From Mesorhizobium sp. WSM3860 (GTDB lineage Bacteria; Pseudomonadota; Alphaproteobacteria; Rhizobiales; Rhizobiaceae), in NCBI RefSeq assembly GCF_002294995.1, contig NZ_NSGF01000023.1:1-64000 (forward strand): a stretch of DNA of 64,000 nucleotides. Direction: 5' to 3'. Within the stretch, counting starts at the first letter, position 1, and each line of letters begins with the position of its first letter. Shown in pieces: positions 18,474 to 27,522 of this stretch. A program made the position numbers and the translations under genes. Below the pieces are notes generated by a model, which worked only from the letters and a program-made list of their open reading frames with translations, made no database searches and was not told where the DNA came from.

Positions 18474-18681
18474 GGTTCGGCTCCTTGTGCATGGACCTGA
18501 AAATCGGAGTCGATTTTGCGTCGCTGACCTTCGGTTCGGTAAGGATCATGCACCAAATTGAAGTGCTGCAGCGTCCTTTGCGCGACCTGGAGGATGCACG
18601 GCGCTGTAGGCGTGCCGCACTATCACAAGTATGGCGCGGCTGATCCAGTCCCTCGCAGCAGCCGGGAAAGCGCCTGCTGAC

Positions 18682-20091
18682 TCAAGCTGCCAGCGGCAGG
18701 CGCAGTTCCGTCAGCAGGCCGCCGCCGGGATGGTTGGAAAGGCTGATCTCGCCGCCGGCGCCGCGGGCGATGTTGCGGGCGATGGTGAGGCCGAGGCCCA
18801 GCCCGCCGGTCTCGCGGTTGCGCGACTGTTCGAGGCGCACGAAGGAACCGAACACCTGATCCAGCTTTGCCTGCGGAATGCCCGGTCCTTCATCGCGGAT
18901 GCCGAGCGTGATGGTGTCGCCAGAGCGCCGCACGCCGATATGCGCCTTCTTGCCATAGGTGACTGCGTTCTGGACGAGATTGGTGATGCAGCGGCGCAGC
19001 GCCACCGGCCGCGCGATGCAGACCAGGCCGCGCGAAGGCGTGGCGTCCTCGTCGAACGAAGCATCCTCGAACATGTCGGCGACCGACTCCACGAGCGACC
19101 AGAAGTCGATCCGCTCGGCCTTTTCCTCGGTGACCTCGAATTTGGCGAAGTCGATCACCGAGCTTGCAATGCTCTCGATGTCGGCAAGGTCATGCGCCAG
19201 CGCTTCACGGGCCCGCGATTTGCGCAGCAGCTCGAGACGCAATCGCATCCTGGTCAGCGGCGTGCGCAGATCATGCGCCAGTGCCGCCGCCAGGTGCTCG
19301 CGGTCCTCGACATAATCGCGCAGGCGCATTTGCATGGCGTTGACCGCCTTTGCCGCGGCGCGGATCTCGCGGCTGCCGGTCTCGGCGATGGGCGGGCTTT
19401 TGAGGTCCTTGCCGATGCGGTTCACCGCGGTCTCCATCATGCGATAGGGCGCGGTCAGCCGGCGCAGCGACCAGATCGACATCACGATGATCAGTCCTGC
19501 TATCAGCGAATAGAGCGGCAGGCTGTCCCAACTCAGGATCGGCCCAGCCGGCGTGATCGGCTCGGTGAAATTCAGCCACTGGCCGTCGGAAAAGCGCAGC
19601 GATGCCGTCAGCTTGTCGCTCTGGGCGAAATCCGCGGCCAGCACCAGCAGATCGCGCTCGACCTGGCCGACATCCTTGTTCATCACCTGGCCGTCCGGGA
19701 CATCGGCTTCCTGGGTCGCCGGATCGCGTCGCACGCGGGCGTCGGTGATGCCGAACTTGGACAGCCGGCCGACCAGGATGTCCTCCAGCTCGGCAAGCTG
19801 GTCATCGCCGGCGATCGAGGAGGTGACGGCGGGGGTGTCCGAAACGGTCAGCGCATAGGTGGCATTGAAAAGACCGGACGCGGTCGCCTTGCGTTCTTCA
19901 GGCGTGGCGTCATGCATCAGCTGCACCAGCGAATAGGCGCGGTCGTTCAGCCGGTAGAGATCAACCACATCGTTGGCGGCGGCGCGGTCGCGCGCCACGA
20001 TATAAAGCGTCGCGACCTGGCTGATCATCAGGCCGGCAATGACGATGAGCAGAACCCAGACAGGCAGGGTTTGCGGCAGCAAGCGTCTCAT
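18682..20091 (-). CDS. Sensor histidine kinase
   Basis: 469 aa inner-membrane kinase. Transmembrane helices lie at about residues 10-33 and 190-212 with a periplasmic sensor region between them, then a HAMP domain. The dimerisation box is ALAHDLRTPLTRMR (phospho-accepting histidine near 272). The HATPase part has NLVQNAVTYGKKA (N box), IRDEGPGI (G1) and GLGLGLTI (G2). It overlaps the response regulator gene upstream by four bases and surely works with it. The stimulus is unknown. Confidence 0.9.
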   Translation of the reverse strand: MRRLLPQTLPVWVLLIVIAGLMISQVATLYIVARDRAAANDVVDLYRLNDRAYSLVQLMHDATPEERKATASGLFNATYALTVSDTPAVTSSIAGDDQLAELEDILVGRLSKFGITDARVRRDPATQEADVPDGQVMNKDVGQVERDLLVLAADFAQSDKLTASLRFSDGQWLNFTEPITPAGPILSWDSLPLYSLIAGLIIVMSIWSLRRLTAPYRMMETAVNRIGKDLKSPPIAETGSREIRAAAKAVNAMQMRLRDYVEDREHLAAALAHDLRTPLTRMRLRLELLRKSRAREALAHDLADIESIASSVIDFAKFEVTEEKAERIDFWSLVESVADMFEDASFDEDATPSRGLVCIARPVALRRCITNLVQNAVTYGKKAHIGVRRSGDTITLGIRDEGPGIPQAKLDQVFGSFVRLEQSRNRETGGLGLGLTIARNIARGAGGEISLSNHPGGGLLTELRLPLAA

Positions 20092-20804
20092 TCGGAGGTC
20101 GTTTCGGGCAGAAACTGATAACCGCCGCTGCGTACGGTCAAGATCAGTTTCGGCGTCTTCGGATCGTCCTCCATCTTGCGGCGCAGGCGGCTCACCAGGA
20201 TGTCGACGCTGCGGTCGAAGCTATAGCCGGTGTCGCCGCCGGACAGCTCGATGAGTTGCTCGCGGGTGAGTACGCGCTGCGCGCTCTTGACGAAGGTCTG
20301 CAGCAGGTTGAACTCCGCCATCGTCAGTTCCACCCGCACGTCGTCGGGCGCCGTCAGCCGGCGGCGTGAGCAATCCATCGTCCAGCCGGCAAAGCGGTAG
20401 ATCTGCTTGGCTGTGGGCCGGCGCGGCTCGGCAGTGCCGTTGCGCCTCAGTACCGCGCGGATGCGGGCGAGCAATTCGCGCGGATCGAAGGGTTTCGGCA
20501 CATAATCATCAGCGCCCATCTCGAGGCCGACGACACGATCCGTCGTCTCGGTCACCGCGGTCAGCATGATGATCGGTGTCGTGTGGTTGGCGCGGATCTC
20601 GCGGCAAAGTTCCAGCCCGCTTTTTCCGGGAAGCATCACATCGAGGACGATCAGGTCGACCTGCGCGCGGCGCAGGATCGCCTCCATCTCGGTACCGTCG
20701 GCAGCCACCGTCGTGCGCAGCCCCCGCTTCTGGAAAAATTCCTGAAGCAGGTCCCGTATGCCCTTGTCGTCATCGACGATCAGTATGTGCGAGTCGGATT
20801 TCAC
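20088..20804 (-). CDS. OmpR-family response regulator
   Basis: 238 aa. The receiver domain has the acidic pair VDDDK, the phosphorylation site Asp55 in LIVLDVMLPG, and the conserved TAVTE threonine and PKPF lysine. The C-terminal winged helix ends with RTVRSGGYQF-type sequence. The GTG at 20804 is taken as start because GGGG lies about six bases upstream; a TTG at 20831 is an alternative. It is first in the two-gene operon with the kinase. Confidence 0.9.
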   Translation of the reverse strand: MKSDSHILIVDDDKGIRDLLQEFFQKRGLRTTVAADGTEMEAILRRAQVDLIVLDVMLPGKSGLELCREIRANHTTPIIMLTAVTETTDRVVGLEMGADDYVPKPFDPRELLARIRAVLRRNGTAEPRRPTAKQIYRFAGWTMDCSRRRLTAPDDVRVELTMAEFNLLQTFVKSAQRVLTREQLIELSGGDTGYSFDRSVDILVSRLRRKMEDDPKTPKLILTVRSGGYQFLPETTSE

Positions 20805-21042
20805 GAGAACCCCGCGATTTGCTGCAGCCAAGCCGCCCTTCGGTGATCACCCACACGATAGAATTCGGGCCACATCTTGGCCAGTGGTGGCGACGTGGGA
20901 CGGAATGGCTTCCCCAGAAACAATTCAGAAACAAAATTCTACAGTCGGGAAAAACTCGTGAAAAATTTCAAGGGCATAACTGGTGCCGTGGCGGTCAGGT
21001 CATCGGCTGCGACGCAAGTTTCCGGAGTAACGGGCAAGACCG

Positions 21043-21345
21043 ATGCAGAGGTTCTGGATCAGCGTGATGGGTGCTTTGCTCAGCATGTCGCTCATCACAG
21101 CCGCGGTCGGGGCCTCCAACGCAAAGGTAACGCCGCTGACCCGGACCGAGCGCTGCACCAATCTCAACCGTCAAGTTGACGAAGCCCTCGAAACCCATGC
21201 CGCGGCAACGCAGGTCACCGCGGCGAAGGCACTTCAAAGAAAGGGAAACCGGTTCTGCGCTGCCAAGAAACAGGCGCAGGGCATCCGGATGCTCGCAAAC
21301 GCTTTGAAGCTGCTTGGAGTGACACCGATCGACCCGGTTCAGTGA
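21043..21345 (+). CDS. Small exported protein of unknown function
   Basis: 100 aa with a signal peptide (hydrophobic segment WISVMGALLSMSLITAAVGA). The mature part is about 76 residues, basic, with two cysteines (RCTNLNRQ and RFCAAKK) that could form one disulfide. I do not recognise a family. The next gene is another small exported protein 40 bases downstream, so they may be co-transcribed. Confidence 0.6.
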   Translation: MQRFWISVMGALLSMSLITAAVGASNAKVTPLTRTERCTNLNRQVDEALETHAAATQVTAAKALQRKGNRFCAAKKQAQGIRMLANALKLLGVTPIDPVQ

Positions 21346-21385
21346 CGCTCAACTCCTCGACCCGCATGAAAAAGGAAATGAAGCC

Positions 21386-21634
21386 ATGAAAAAGTCCCTC
21401 CTCTCCGCCCTCGGCCTCGCTGTTGCTCTCGCTTTCTCGATGCCGGCTGTCGGCAACGCCGCCGCCACGACGACCGCTGCTCCTGCCGCCTCGACCACGA
21501 CCACGGCTCCGGCCGCTGATGCTACGGCGAAGACCGCTCCGAAGAAGGTCGCCGCCAAGAAGGTCTGCAAGGTGACCAAGACCCACAAGTGCCCGGTCAA
21601 GAAGGCCCCGAAGAAGGACGCGAAGAAGTCCTAA
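21386..21634 (+). CDS. Small exported Ala/Thr/Lys-rich protein
   Basis: 82 aa. A signal peptide (MKKSLLSALGLAVALAFSMP) is followed by a low-complexity Ala/Thr/Pro stretch and a lysine-rich tail with two cysteines (VCKVTKTHKCPVKK). The tail is strongly cationic, which suggests binding to a polyanion or cell-wall component; this is inference. AAGGAA lies about ten bases before the ATG. A strong terminator follows at 21661-21693. Confidence 0.65.
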   Translation: MKKSLLSALGLAVALAFSMPAVGNAAATTTAAPAASTTTTAPAADATAKTAPKKVAAKKVCKVTKTHKCPVKKAPKKDAKKS

Positions 21635-21660
21635 TCCAGGCTTCGGTCCTGATCTTTCAA

Positions 21661-21693
21661 GACCGCTCCGGCCGAAACCGGCCGGGGCGGTTT
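21661..21693 (+). terminator. Intrinsic terminator after the small Lys-rich protein gene
   Basis: A 14-position stem with one G-T pair and one end mismatch (left arm GACCGCTCCGGCCG, right arm CGGCCGGGGCGGTT) and an AAAC loop is followed by TTT. It lies 27 bases downstream of the stop codon. Confidence 0.75.
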
Positions 21694-21778
21694 CCGGCGG
21701 CCGAAACCTGACACCGGCAGCTTGCGCCGCGCCACTTCCTTAACCCGATCGCAATGCCGGTGCCGTAGGACAATCCGC

Positions 21779-22120
21779 ATGAAGAAGCGGCGTTCGTCCA
21801 TGATGCGCTCGCTGGCTCTCGGCGGCTTGATTGCCACCGCGGCGGCAAAAGCGCTGATCATCTTTAGAGCCAGCCCAGTGCCGGATCCCGCCAGCGGCAG
21901 GACCGAGCCGGAACTTTTCGCGCCGGCGATCTCATCGAGCTTCGACTACATCACGCCGGCACAGAGCTGGATCCTGATCGTGCTGTCGGGCGCGACGCTG
22001 ATCGGGTTCGTCGCCTGGATGTTTGCCGCCTTCATGGAGCGCGGTTTCAACATGGACGACGGCGACTCCGGCAAAACCGACACCGTGATGCGTCGCACGA
22101 TCGGTCGACAGGGGCGTTGA
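21779..22120 (+). CDS. Small membrane protein of unknown function
   Basis: 113 aa. It has a hydrophobic N-terminal segment (SLALGGLIATAAAKALIIF), possibly a signal anchor, and a second clear transmembrane helix (WILIVLSGATLIGFVAWMFAAF) followed by a charged tail. The ATG at 21779 has AGGA nine bases upstream. There is no family assignment. It lies between a terminator and clpS. Confidence 0.55.
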   Translation: MKKRRSSMMRSLALGGLIATAAAKALIIFRASPVPDPASGRTEPELFAPAISSSFDYITPAQSWILIVLSGATLIGFVAWMFAAFMERGFNMDDGDSGKTDTVMRRTIGRQGR

Positions 22121-22245
22121 AGCGCAAACAACGCTGTCCCACCTTCATCGTCCTTCGATCCTCCGCCCTCCAGCGGACAGATGGACGAATGCTTCCTTGG
22201 ATGAGAGAGTGCAAGCCAGACCCAGTTTCCAACTGGTGAATTCCG

Positions 22246-22551
22246 ATGCCTGAGACCGTCCTCAAACCGCGTGCCAAGACCCAGCCGAAGACCGAGCGGC
22301 CGAAGCTCTACAAGGTGATCCTGGTCAATGACGACTTCACGCCGCGGGAGTTCGTGGTGACGGTGCTGAAAGGCGAATTCAAGCTCAGCGAGGATCAGGC
22401 GCATCGCGTGATGATCACCGCGCACACGCGCGGCGTCTGCGTGGTCGCCGTCTTCACGCGCGACGTCGCCGAGACCAAGGCCGCGCGAGCAACCGACGCG
22501 GGCAAGGCCAAGGGCTATCCGCTGCTGTTCACGACCGAGCCGGAAGAGTAG
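22246..22551 (+). CDS. clpS: ATP-dependent Clp protease adaptor ClpS
   Basis: 101 aa. It shows the ClpS core: YKVILVNDDFTPREFVV, with the NDD residues that contact the alpha-amino group of N-degrons, then the H-x-x-G-x-C-V-V type motif (AHTRGVCVVAVF). It delivers N-end-rule substrates to ClpA. Alphaproteobacteria often carry two ClpS paralogs. No clpA is adjacent here, so this may be the ClpS2-type copy. Confidence 0.92.
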   Translation: MPETVLKPRAKTQPKTERPKLYKVILVNDDFTPREFVVTVLKGEFKLSEDQAHRVMITAHTRGVCVVAVFTRDVAETKAARATDAGKAKGYPLLFTTEPEE

Positions 22552-22614
22552 GGCGGCTCTACCTCAGCCCATGTACTGGGAGAGGGAGAGCGAGACGGGC
22601 AGAAGGAAAAGGCT

Positions 22615-24702
22615 CTACCTTCCTTCGCGATACCACATCGAGCCGATGGCCAAGAGCAGCAGGCCGAGGCCGAGGAAGCCGCCGAACAGCGGCACGCGCG
22701 AGACGGCCTTCAGCGTGCTGTCGTCGGTGGTGCGGAGCCCGATCCAATCGTTCCCCGATGCCGCGCCCGAGGAGCGGACCGGCACGATCGAAGGCAGCGC
22801 CACACCGCCCGCCAGATCGCCAAGCATGGAGGATGGCGCGAGCCGGCGCACGCTGCCGCCGGTCGCCTCGGCCGGCGCCTTCAGCCTGTCCTCGGTGGAA
22901 ACGACATCGGCGAATTCCGGCGCATTGATCGGGCCGACATGGGCAAGCGCGGTGAGGTCGCCGTTGCCGACCTGATAGAGGCCGATCTCGCTGGTCTGCA
23001 GGCTGCCCGTGAAAATCCCTGGTTCGGCCTTTTCCAGTTTGACCGTCATCGTCTTGCCGGAAGGCGTGATCACCTGGGCGGGCCCGGGATCATCGCTCAT
23101 CGTCTGGCGGCGAATTTCCAGCACCATGCCACGACCGTCGGCGGTCAGCCGTTCTTCTTCAAGGTCGGGTTCCTTCATCAGCCAATGGGCGATGCGCCGA
23201 TAGAGCTGGACATGCGGCCCGCCGCCTTCGAAGCCGCGCGCCCACAGCCAGCCCTGATCGGAAAGCAGCATGCCGACCCGCCCTTCGCCCTTGCGGTCAA
23301 GCACAAGCAGGGGGCGGTCGTCGGCCCCTTTCATCACCACCTGGCCCTCGGGGTTCTTGACGCCGATGGTGCGGAACCAGCGGCTCCAGCGCGGCGGATC
23401 GGCGGCGGAGCCGTCGAGCCCGCGCGTGACCGGGTGGCGCTGGCCAAGATCGGTGAGACGCGGATAGAAGGCCTTGTCGACGACCTCGCCGCTCGGCATC
23501 GCGGGCAGGGCCGACATCAGCGGTGTGCGGGCGATGGAGCTGTCGCCGGCATATTCGGGGCCGGCGGCAATCAGCAGCGCGCCACCCTTTTCGACATATT
23601 CGGAGATGTAGTCGTAATAGAGGATCGGCAGCACGTCGCGATGCTGGTAGCGGTCGAAGATGATCAGATCGAAATCCTTGATCTTCTCGACGAACAGCTC
23701 GCGCGTCGGGAAGGCGATCAGCGACAGCTCGTTGATCGGCGTGCCGTCCTGCTTTTCCGGCGGCCGCAGAATGGTGAAGTGGACGAGGTCGACCGAAGCG
23801 TCGGATTTCAACAGGTTGCGCCAGGTGCGCTCGCCGGCATGCGGCTCGCCGGAGACCAGAAGCACGCGCAGATGATCGCGAATGCCGTCGACCAGCGCGA
23901 TGGCGCGGTTGTTGGCGTCGGTCAGCTCGCCCGGCTCGTGATCGATCGAAAGCTGGACGATGTTGCGGCCGGCGTTGGGAATGGTGACTTCAAGCTTCAT
24001 CGGCTGGCCGATGGTCGCATGCTCGACAGAGACCTGCTCGCCATTGACCGAGACCCGCACGTCGACCGGGCCGCCCTGGCCTTTCGTGGAAATGACCCGA
24101 TAGCTCATGTCGAGCGGCTTGCCGACGAGGCCGAAGCGCGGCGCGTTCTCGAAGCGGATGCGGCGGTCCTTCTCGTGCTCGTTGCCGGTGATCAGCGCAT
24201 GAAGCGGCGCGTTGAATTCCGGAGCGCCGGCCGGCGCGTCATGCACCTCGCCATCGGTGATCATGATGGCACCGCCGATGCGCGAGGGCGGCACATCGCG
24301 GAAAGCGCTTTCCAGCGCGCCGAACAGCCTGGTTTCCGTGCGCTCATCGGCGGCCTCGGATTTGCCGGCCTCGACGACGCGGACGTCGAATTGCTTGAAG
24401 CGGCCGAGGCGCTGCTGAAGGCCGGTCAGCGCCTCGTCGGTCTGCTTGGTGCGCTCGCCGATGTCCTGGCTCTGGCTGCGATCGACGATGACAGCGACGA
24501 CGCTCTTCAATGCCTCGCGTTCCTCGTCGAGGAAAACGGGATTGAGCAGTGCCGCGCCCAGCGCGAGCAGGGCGATGAAGCGCAAGACAGAGCCGCGCTG
24601 ACGGAACCACAGGCCGGCCAGCGCGAGCAGCGCGAGCGGCACGATGACGGCCCAGAACAGCGGCCAGGAAACGAGCGGCTCGAAGGAGATCGACCAGTTC
24701 AT
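22615..24702 (-). CDS. Large membrane protein of the MoxR operon (VWA/glutamine-amidotransferase-like)
   Basis: 695 aa. There are two N-terminal transmembrane helices and one at the C-terminus (GFLGLGLLLLAIGSMWY). Just after the N-terminal helices lies AVIVDRSQSQD, a D-x-S-x-S sequence like the metal site of VWA domains. The central part has a flavodoxin/glutamine-amidotransferase-like fold (KIKDFDLIIFDRYQ, GGALLIAAGPEYAG). It is the last gene of the four-gene operon, with a start three bases after the preceding stop. Its role is unknown; MoxR-linked proteins are thought to act in envelope assembly or stress. Confidence 0.75.
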   Translation of the reverse strand: MNWSISFEPLVSWPLFWAVIVPLALLALAGLWFRQRGSVLRFIALLALGAALLNPVFLDEEREALKSVVAVIVDRSQSQDIGERTKQTDEALTGLQQRLGRFKQFDVRVVEAGKSEAADERTETRLFGALESAFRDVPPSRIGGAIMITDGEVHDAPAGAPEFNAPLHALITGNEHEKDRRIRFENAPRFGLVGKPLDMSYRVISTKGQGGPVDVRVSVNGEQVSVEHATIGQPMKLEVTIPNAGRNIVQLSIDHEPGELTDANNRAIALVDGIRDHLRVLLVSGEPHAGERTWRNLLKSDASVDLVHFTILRPPEKQDGTPINELSLIAFPTRELFVEKIKDFDLIIFDRYQHRDVLPILYYDYISEYVEKGGALLIAAGPEYAGDSSIARTPLMSALPAMPSGEVVDKAFYPRLTDLGQRHPVTRGLDGSAADPPRWSRWFRTIGVKNPEGQVVMKGADDRPLLVLDRKGEGRVGMLLSDQGWLWARGFEGGGPHVQLYRRIAHWLMKEPDLEEERLTADGRGMVLEIRRQTMSDDPGPAQVITPSGKTMTVKLEKAEPGIFTGSLQTSEIGLYQVGNGDLTALAHVGPINAPEFADVVSTEDRLKAPAEATGGSVRRLAPSSMLGDLAGGVALPSIVPVRSSGAASGNDWIGLRTTDDSTLKAVSRVPLFGGFLGLGLLLLAIGSMWYREGR

Positions 24703-24705
24703 GAT

Positions 24706-27522
24706 CTACTGTCCCAGCCGTTCGAGCAGGACGGGCACATGCACCTGGTCGGATTTGTAGTTGCCGGTCAGCATGTACATCATGATGTTGACGCCGGCGC
24801 GCAACGCGTAGACGCGCTGCATCGGATCCGGCGGCACGGTCGGCAGCATCGCATCGCCGTTCTCGTCGACCGCCCAGGCGCCGGCGAAATCGTTACCGGT
24901 GATCATGATCGGAGAGACGCCGTCGCCGGTGCGCACGGGACGGTTCTCGGTATTGCTGGCGTCGAGCGAGGCCTCGACCCAGAGCGGACTGCCGTTGAAG
25001 CGGCCGGGAAACTCGGGAAGGATGAAGAAGGACTTCGTCAGCACATGGTCCGAGGGCACCGGCTCCAGCGGCGGCACGTTCAGATTGCCGAGGATGTCGC
25101 GCAGCCGCTCGGTGGCCGGGCTTGCCGAGCCGGCGCCGATGCCGTTGGAGAACTGGTCGCGCGTGTCGAAGAGAACCGTGCCGCCCTGCTGCATATAGGC
25201 GTCGATGCGGGCGATTGCCGCTTGGCTGGGCATCGGCGCGGTGGCGTCGATCGGCCAATAGATCAGCGGATAGAAGGTCAGTTCGTCCTTGGAGATGTCG
25301 ACGCCCGCCGGCGGGCCGGGTTCCAGCGCGGTCTTTTCGATCAGGAAGCGGGTGAGGCCTTCGAGGCCGGCGCGGCTGATTGAATCGACGCCGGGCTCGC
25401 CGGTGATCACATAGGCGATCCGAGTTTTCGAAATGTCCTCGATCGCCTGGGAATCGCCCGGCTTCGAATCATCGGCGCGGGCAAGATCGGCGTGGCCGAA
25501 GAGCCCACCGAACACGATCAGCACGGCAGCGGCGGTCGCCGCGGCGCGGCGCGGCCGGCGCGAGAACAGCCCACCCATCCAGAACACGGCAAGTGTGTCG
25601 AGCACCATCAGCAAGAGGGCCAATGTGACCAGCGGGCCTTTCAGGTTCTCCGATTCGTCGAAGGCGTAAGGGATGGCTGTCACCGGCAGCGAGATCTGCG
25701 GCCGAGCAAGCGGCGCGAATGTGCTTGAGGCGTTGAGCAGGTTATGCGCAAAAACGCCGGTTTCCGAACCGTAGAGGCCGGGCGGGTTTTCCAGCGTCAC
25801 CGGAAGCAGGCCGGCCGCCGGCACGAGCGGCCGCGCATCGGGCGTCGGCGGCACCAGTGCGCCGTCGGCGCCGATCATACGATAGGGCGCCAGCGATGCT
25901 GCGGCGGCCTCGGCATTGGCGACCGCGGCGCCCTGGTTGCGCGACAATTGCACTATGCGCCTCAGCATCTCGACGAAACTGCCGGAGATCGGCAGGTTCG
26001 ACCAGGTCGCCTCCGGTGTCACATGGAAGAGCACCAGCGTGCCCTTGTCCTTCTTCATGCCCGTGACCAGCGGCGTGCCGTCGGCAAGCGTCGCCCAGGT
26101 GCGCTCGACGATGTCGGGCGTCGGCTCGGCCAGCACCTGCCGGCTGACCGTCACCTCGGTCGGCGGCGCGAGATCGGCGAACGGGCCGTTCTTCGGGAAT
26201 TCGATGACCGGTTGCGGCGTCGTCCATGAAAGTGCGCCGCCCAGCGCGCGCTCGCCGCTGCGCAGCCGGACCGGCAAGAGATCATCGTCGTTGCCGGCGG
26301 CGGCTAGCCTTGAACCGGCAAAGCGCACCAGCGTGCCGCCATTGTTCACCCAGTCGACCAGCCGTTGCCGGACCTGCGCGGGGATGGTCCCGACATCGGC
26401 CATGATGATCATCGCCGGCTTCTGGTCGAGAAGCTGCGGAATGGCATCGGCCAGATCGGCGCTCGACGGCTCCACCAGATCGGCGAAAGGCTGCAGGGCG
26501 CGGCGAATGTAATAAAGCGGCGACAGCAGCGGCTGCGCCTGGTCTGCCTCGGCCTGCGAAAGCAGACCGACACGGCGGCGCTTGGAGCTCTCGTCCAGCA
26601 CGCGAACGGCACCGGCCTGGTGCTCGCCATCGAGTGCTATCGAGGCGAAGTCGTTGCGCAATTCGAAGGGCACCCTCATCGTTCCGGTGGCGGTGGCCTG
26701 ACCCGGCGCGAAGGTTAGCGTCGCGTCGGCGATGCGGCGGCCCTTGTCGTCGAAGGCGCCCGCCGTGACCTGCGCCGGCGCCGGGTCGCCCGGCGCGCGG
26801 ATGGCTGTGAGCGTGAAACCGTCGACCTGATTGTCGGCGCCGGTCAGGCCGGTGACAGAGAGCCGGTCCGAGGTGGCCCAGACCAGCCTCGCGGCATTCT
26901 TTTCCAGGAGCGTCTTGAACGCCGCTTCGTCGCCATTGGCGGCAAGGCCATCGGCAAGCACGGCGACGCTGGCGCCAGGCAGGCGCTCCAATGTGGCTGC
27001 GACGCGGCCATAGACGGCAGGGCGGTCGGTCGGGATCGGGCGCGGCTTTGCCGCGCGCAGGCGGTCGAGCGCGGCCGATGCATCGAAGGGGCCGATCTCG
27101 GCATTCGGTTTCTCGGCGGTAAAGGCGATGACGACCGGCACGCCGTTCGAGCCGGCGTCGGCAATCAGCCGCTCGGCGGTGGCGACGCGCTTGCCCCAGT
27201 CGGCGGCGCTTGCCCAGTCGTTGTCGATCACCAGCGCGAGCGCCGAGCCCTCCGCCGGCAGCTTTTCGCGCGGATTGAAGATCGGCTCGGCGAGCGCGGT
27301 GACGATGAGGGCGGCCATCAGCAGGCGAAGCAATGTCAGCCACCAGGGGCTTTGATGCGGCGTCTCCTCGCGCCTCAGGACGCGGGCGAGGATCCTCAGC
27401 GGCGGAAAGACCTCGGTCCGCGGCCTGGGCGGCGTCAGCCTCAGCAGGTACCAGATCACCGGCAGGGCCAGCAGACCCCACAGCACCATCGGCGCGCCGA
27501 AGGATAGCGGCAGCCAACTCAT
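24706..27522 (-). CDS. BatA-like/DUF4159 membrane protein
   Basis: 938 aa. It begins with an aerotolerance BatA-type N-terminus (MSWLPLSFGAPMVLWGLLAL, then an R-x-x-P-P-L stretch) with two transmembrane helices. A large VWA-like middle follows (ALALVIDNDWASAADWGKR). Another membrane segment lies near residue 650 and a periplasmic DUF4159 domain at the end (ISKDELTFYPLIYWPIDA, GGTVLFDTRDQ). The ATG at 27522 overlaps the DUF58 stop by four bases; the longer frame to 27687 is not used. Function is inferred only from operon partners. Confidence 0.8.
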   Translation of the reverse strand: MSWLPLSFGAPMVLWGLLALPVIWYLLRLTPPRPRTEVFPPLRILARVLRREETPHQSPWWLTLLRLLMAALIVTALAEPIFNPREKLPAEGSALALVIDNDWASAADWGKRVATAERLIADAGSNGVPVVIAFTAEKPNAEIGPFDASAALDRLRAAKPRPIPTDRPAVYGRVAATLERLPGASVAVLADGLAANGDEAAFKTLLEKNAARLVWATSDRLSVTGLTGADNQVDGFTLTAIRAPGDPAPAQVTAGAFDDKGRRIADATLTFAPGQATATGTMRVPFELRNDFASIALDGEHQAGAVRVLDESSKRRRVGLLSQAEADQAQPLLSPLYYIRRALQPFADLVEPSSADLADAIPQLLDQKPAMIIMADVGTIPAQVRQRLVDWVNNGGTLVRFAGSRLAAAGNDDDLLPVRLRSGERALGGALSWTTPQPVIEFPKNGPFADLAPPTEVTVSRQVLAEPTPDIVERTWATLADGTPLVTGMKKDKGTLVLFHVTPEATWSNLPISGSFVEMLRRIVQLSRNQGAAVANAEAAAASLAPYRMIGADGALVPPTPDARPLVPAAGLLPVTLENPPGLYGSETGVFAHNLLNASSTFAPLARPQISLPVTAIPYAFDESENLKGPLVTLALLLMVLDTLAVFWMGGLFSRRPRRAAATAAAVLIVFGGLFGHADLARADDSKPGDSQAIEDISKTRIAYVITGEPGVDSISRAGLEGLTRFLIEKTALEPGPPAGVDISKDELTFYPLIYWPIDATAPMPSQAAIARIDAYMQQGGTVLFDTRDQFSNGIGAGSASPATERLRDILGNLNVPPLEPVPSDHVLTKSFFILPEFPGRFNGSPLWVEASLDASNTENRPVRTGDGVSPIMITGNDFAGAWAVDENGDAMLPTVPPDPMQRVYALRAGVNIMMYMLTGNYKSDQVHVPVLLERLGQ

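Noticed and set aside
22939..25383. 814-codon open frame on the plus strand
   Set aside because: It lies antisense to the large membrane protein and DUF4159 genes. Its translation has the Arg/Asp/His/Val-rich look of a GC-driven shadow and no family signature.
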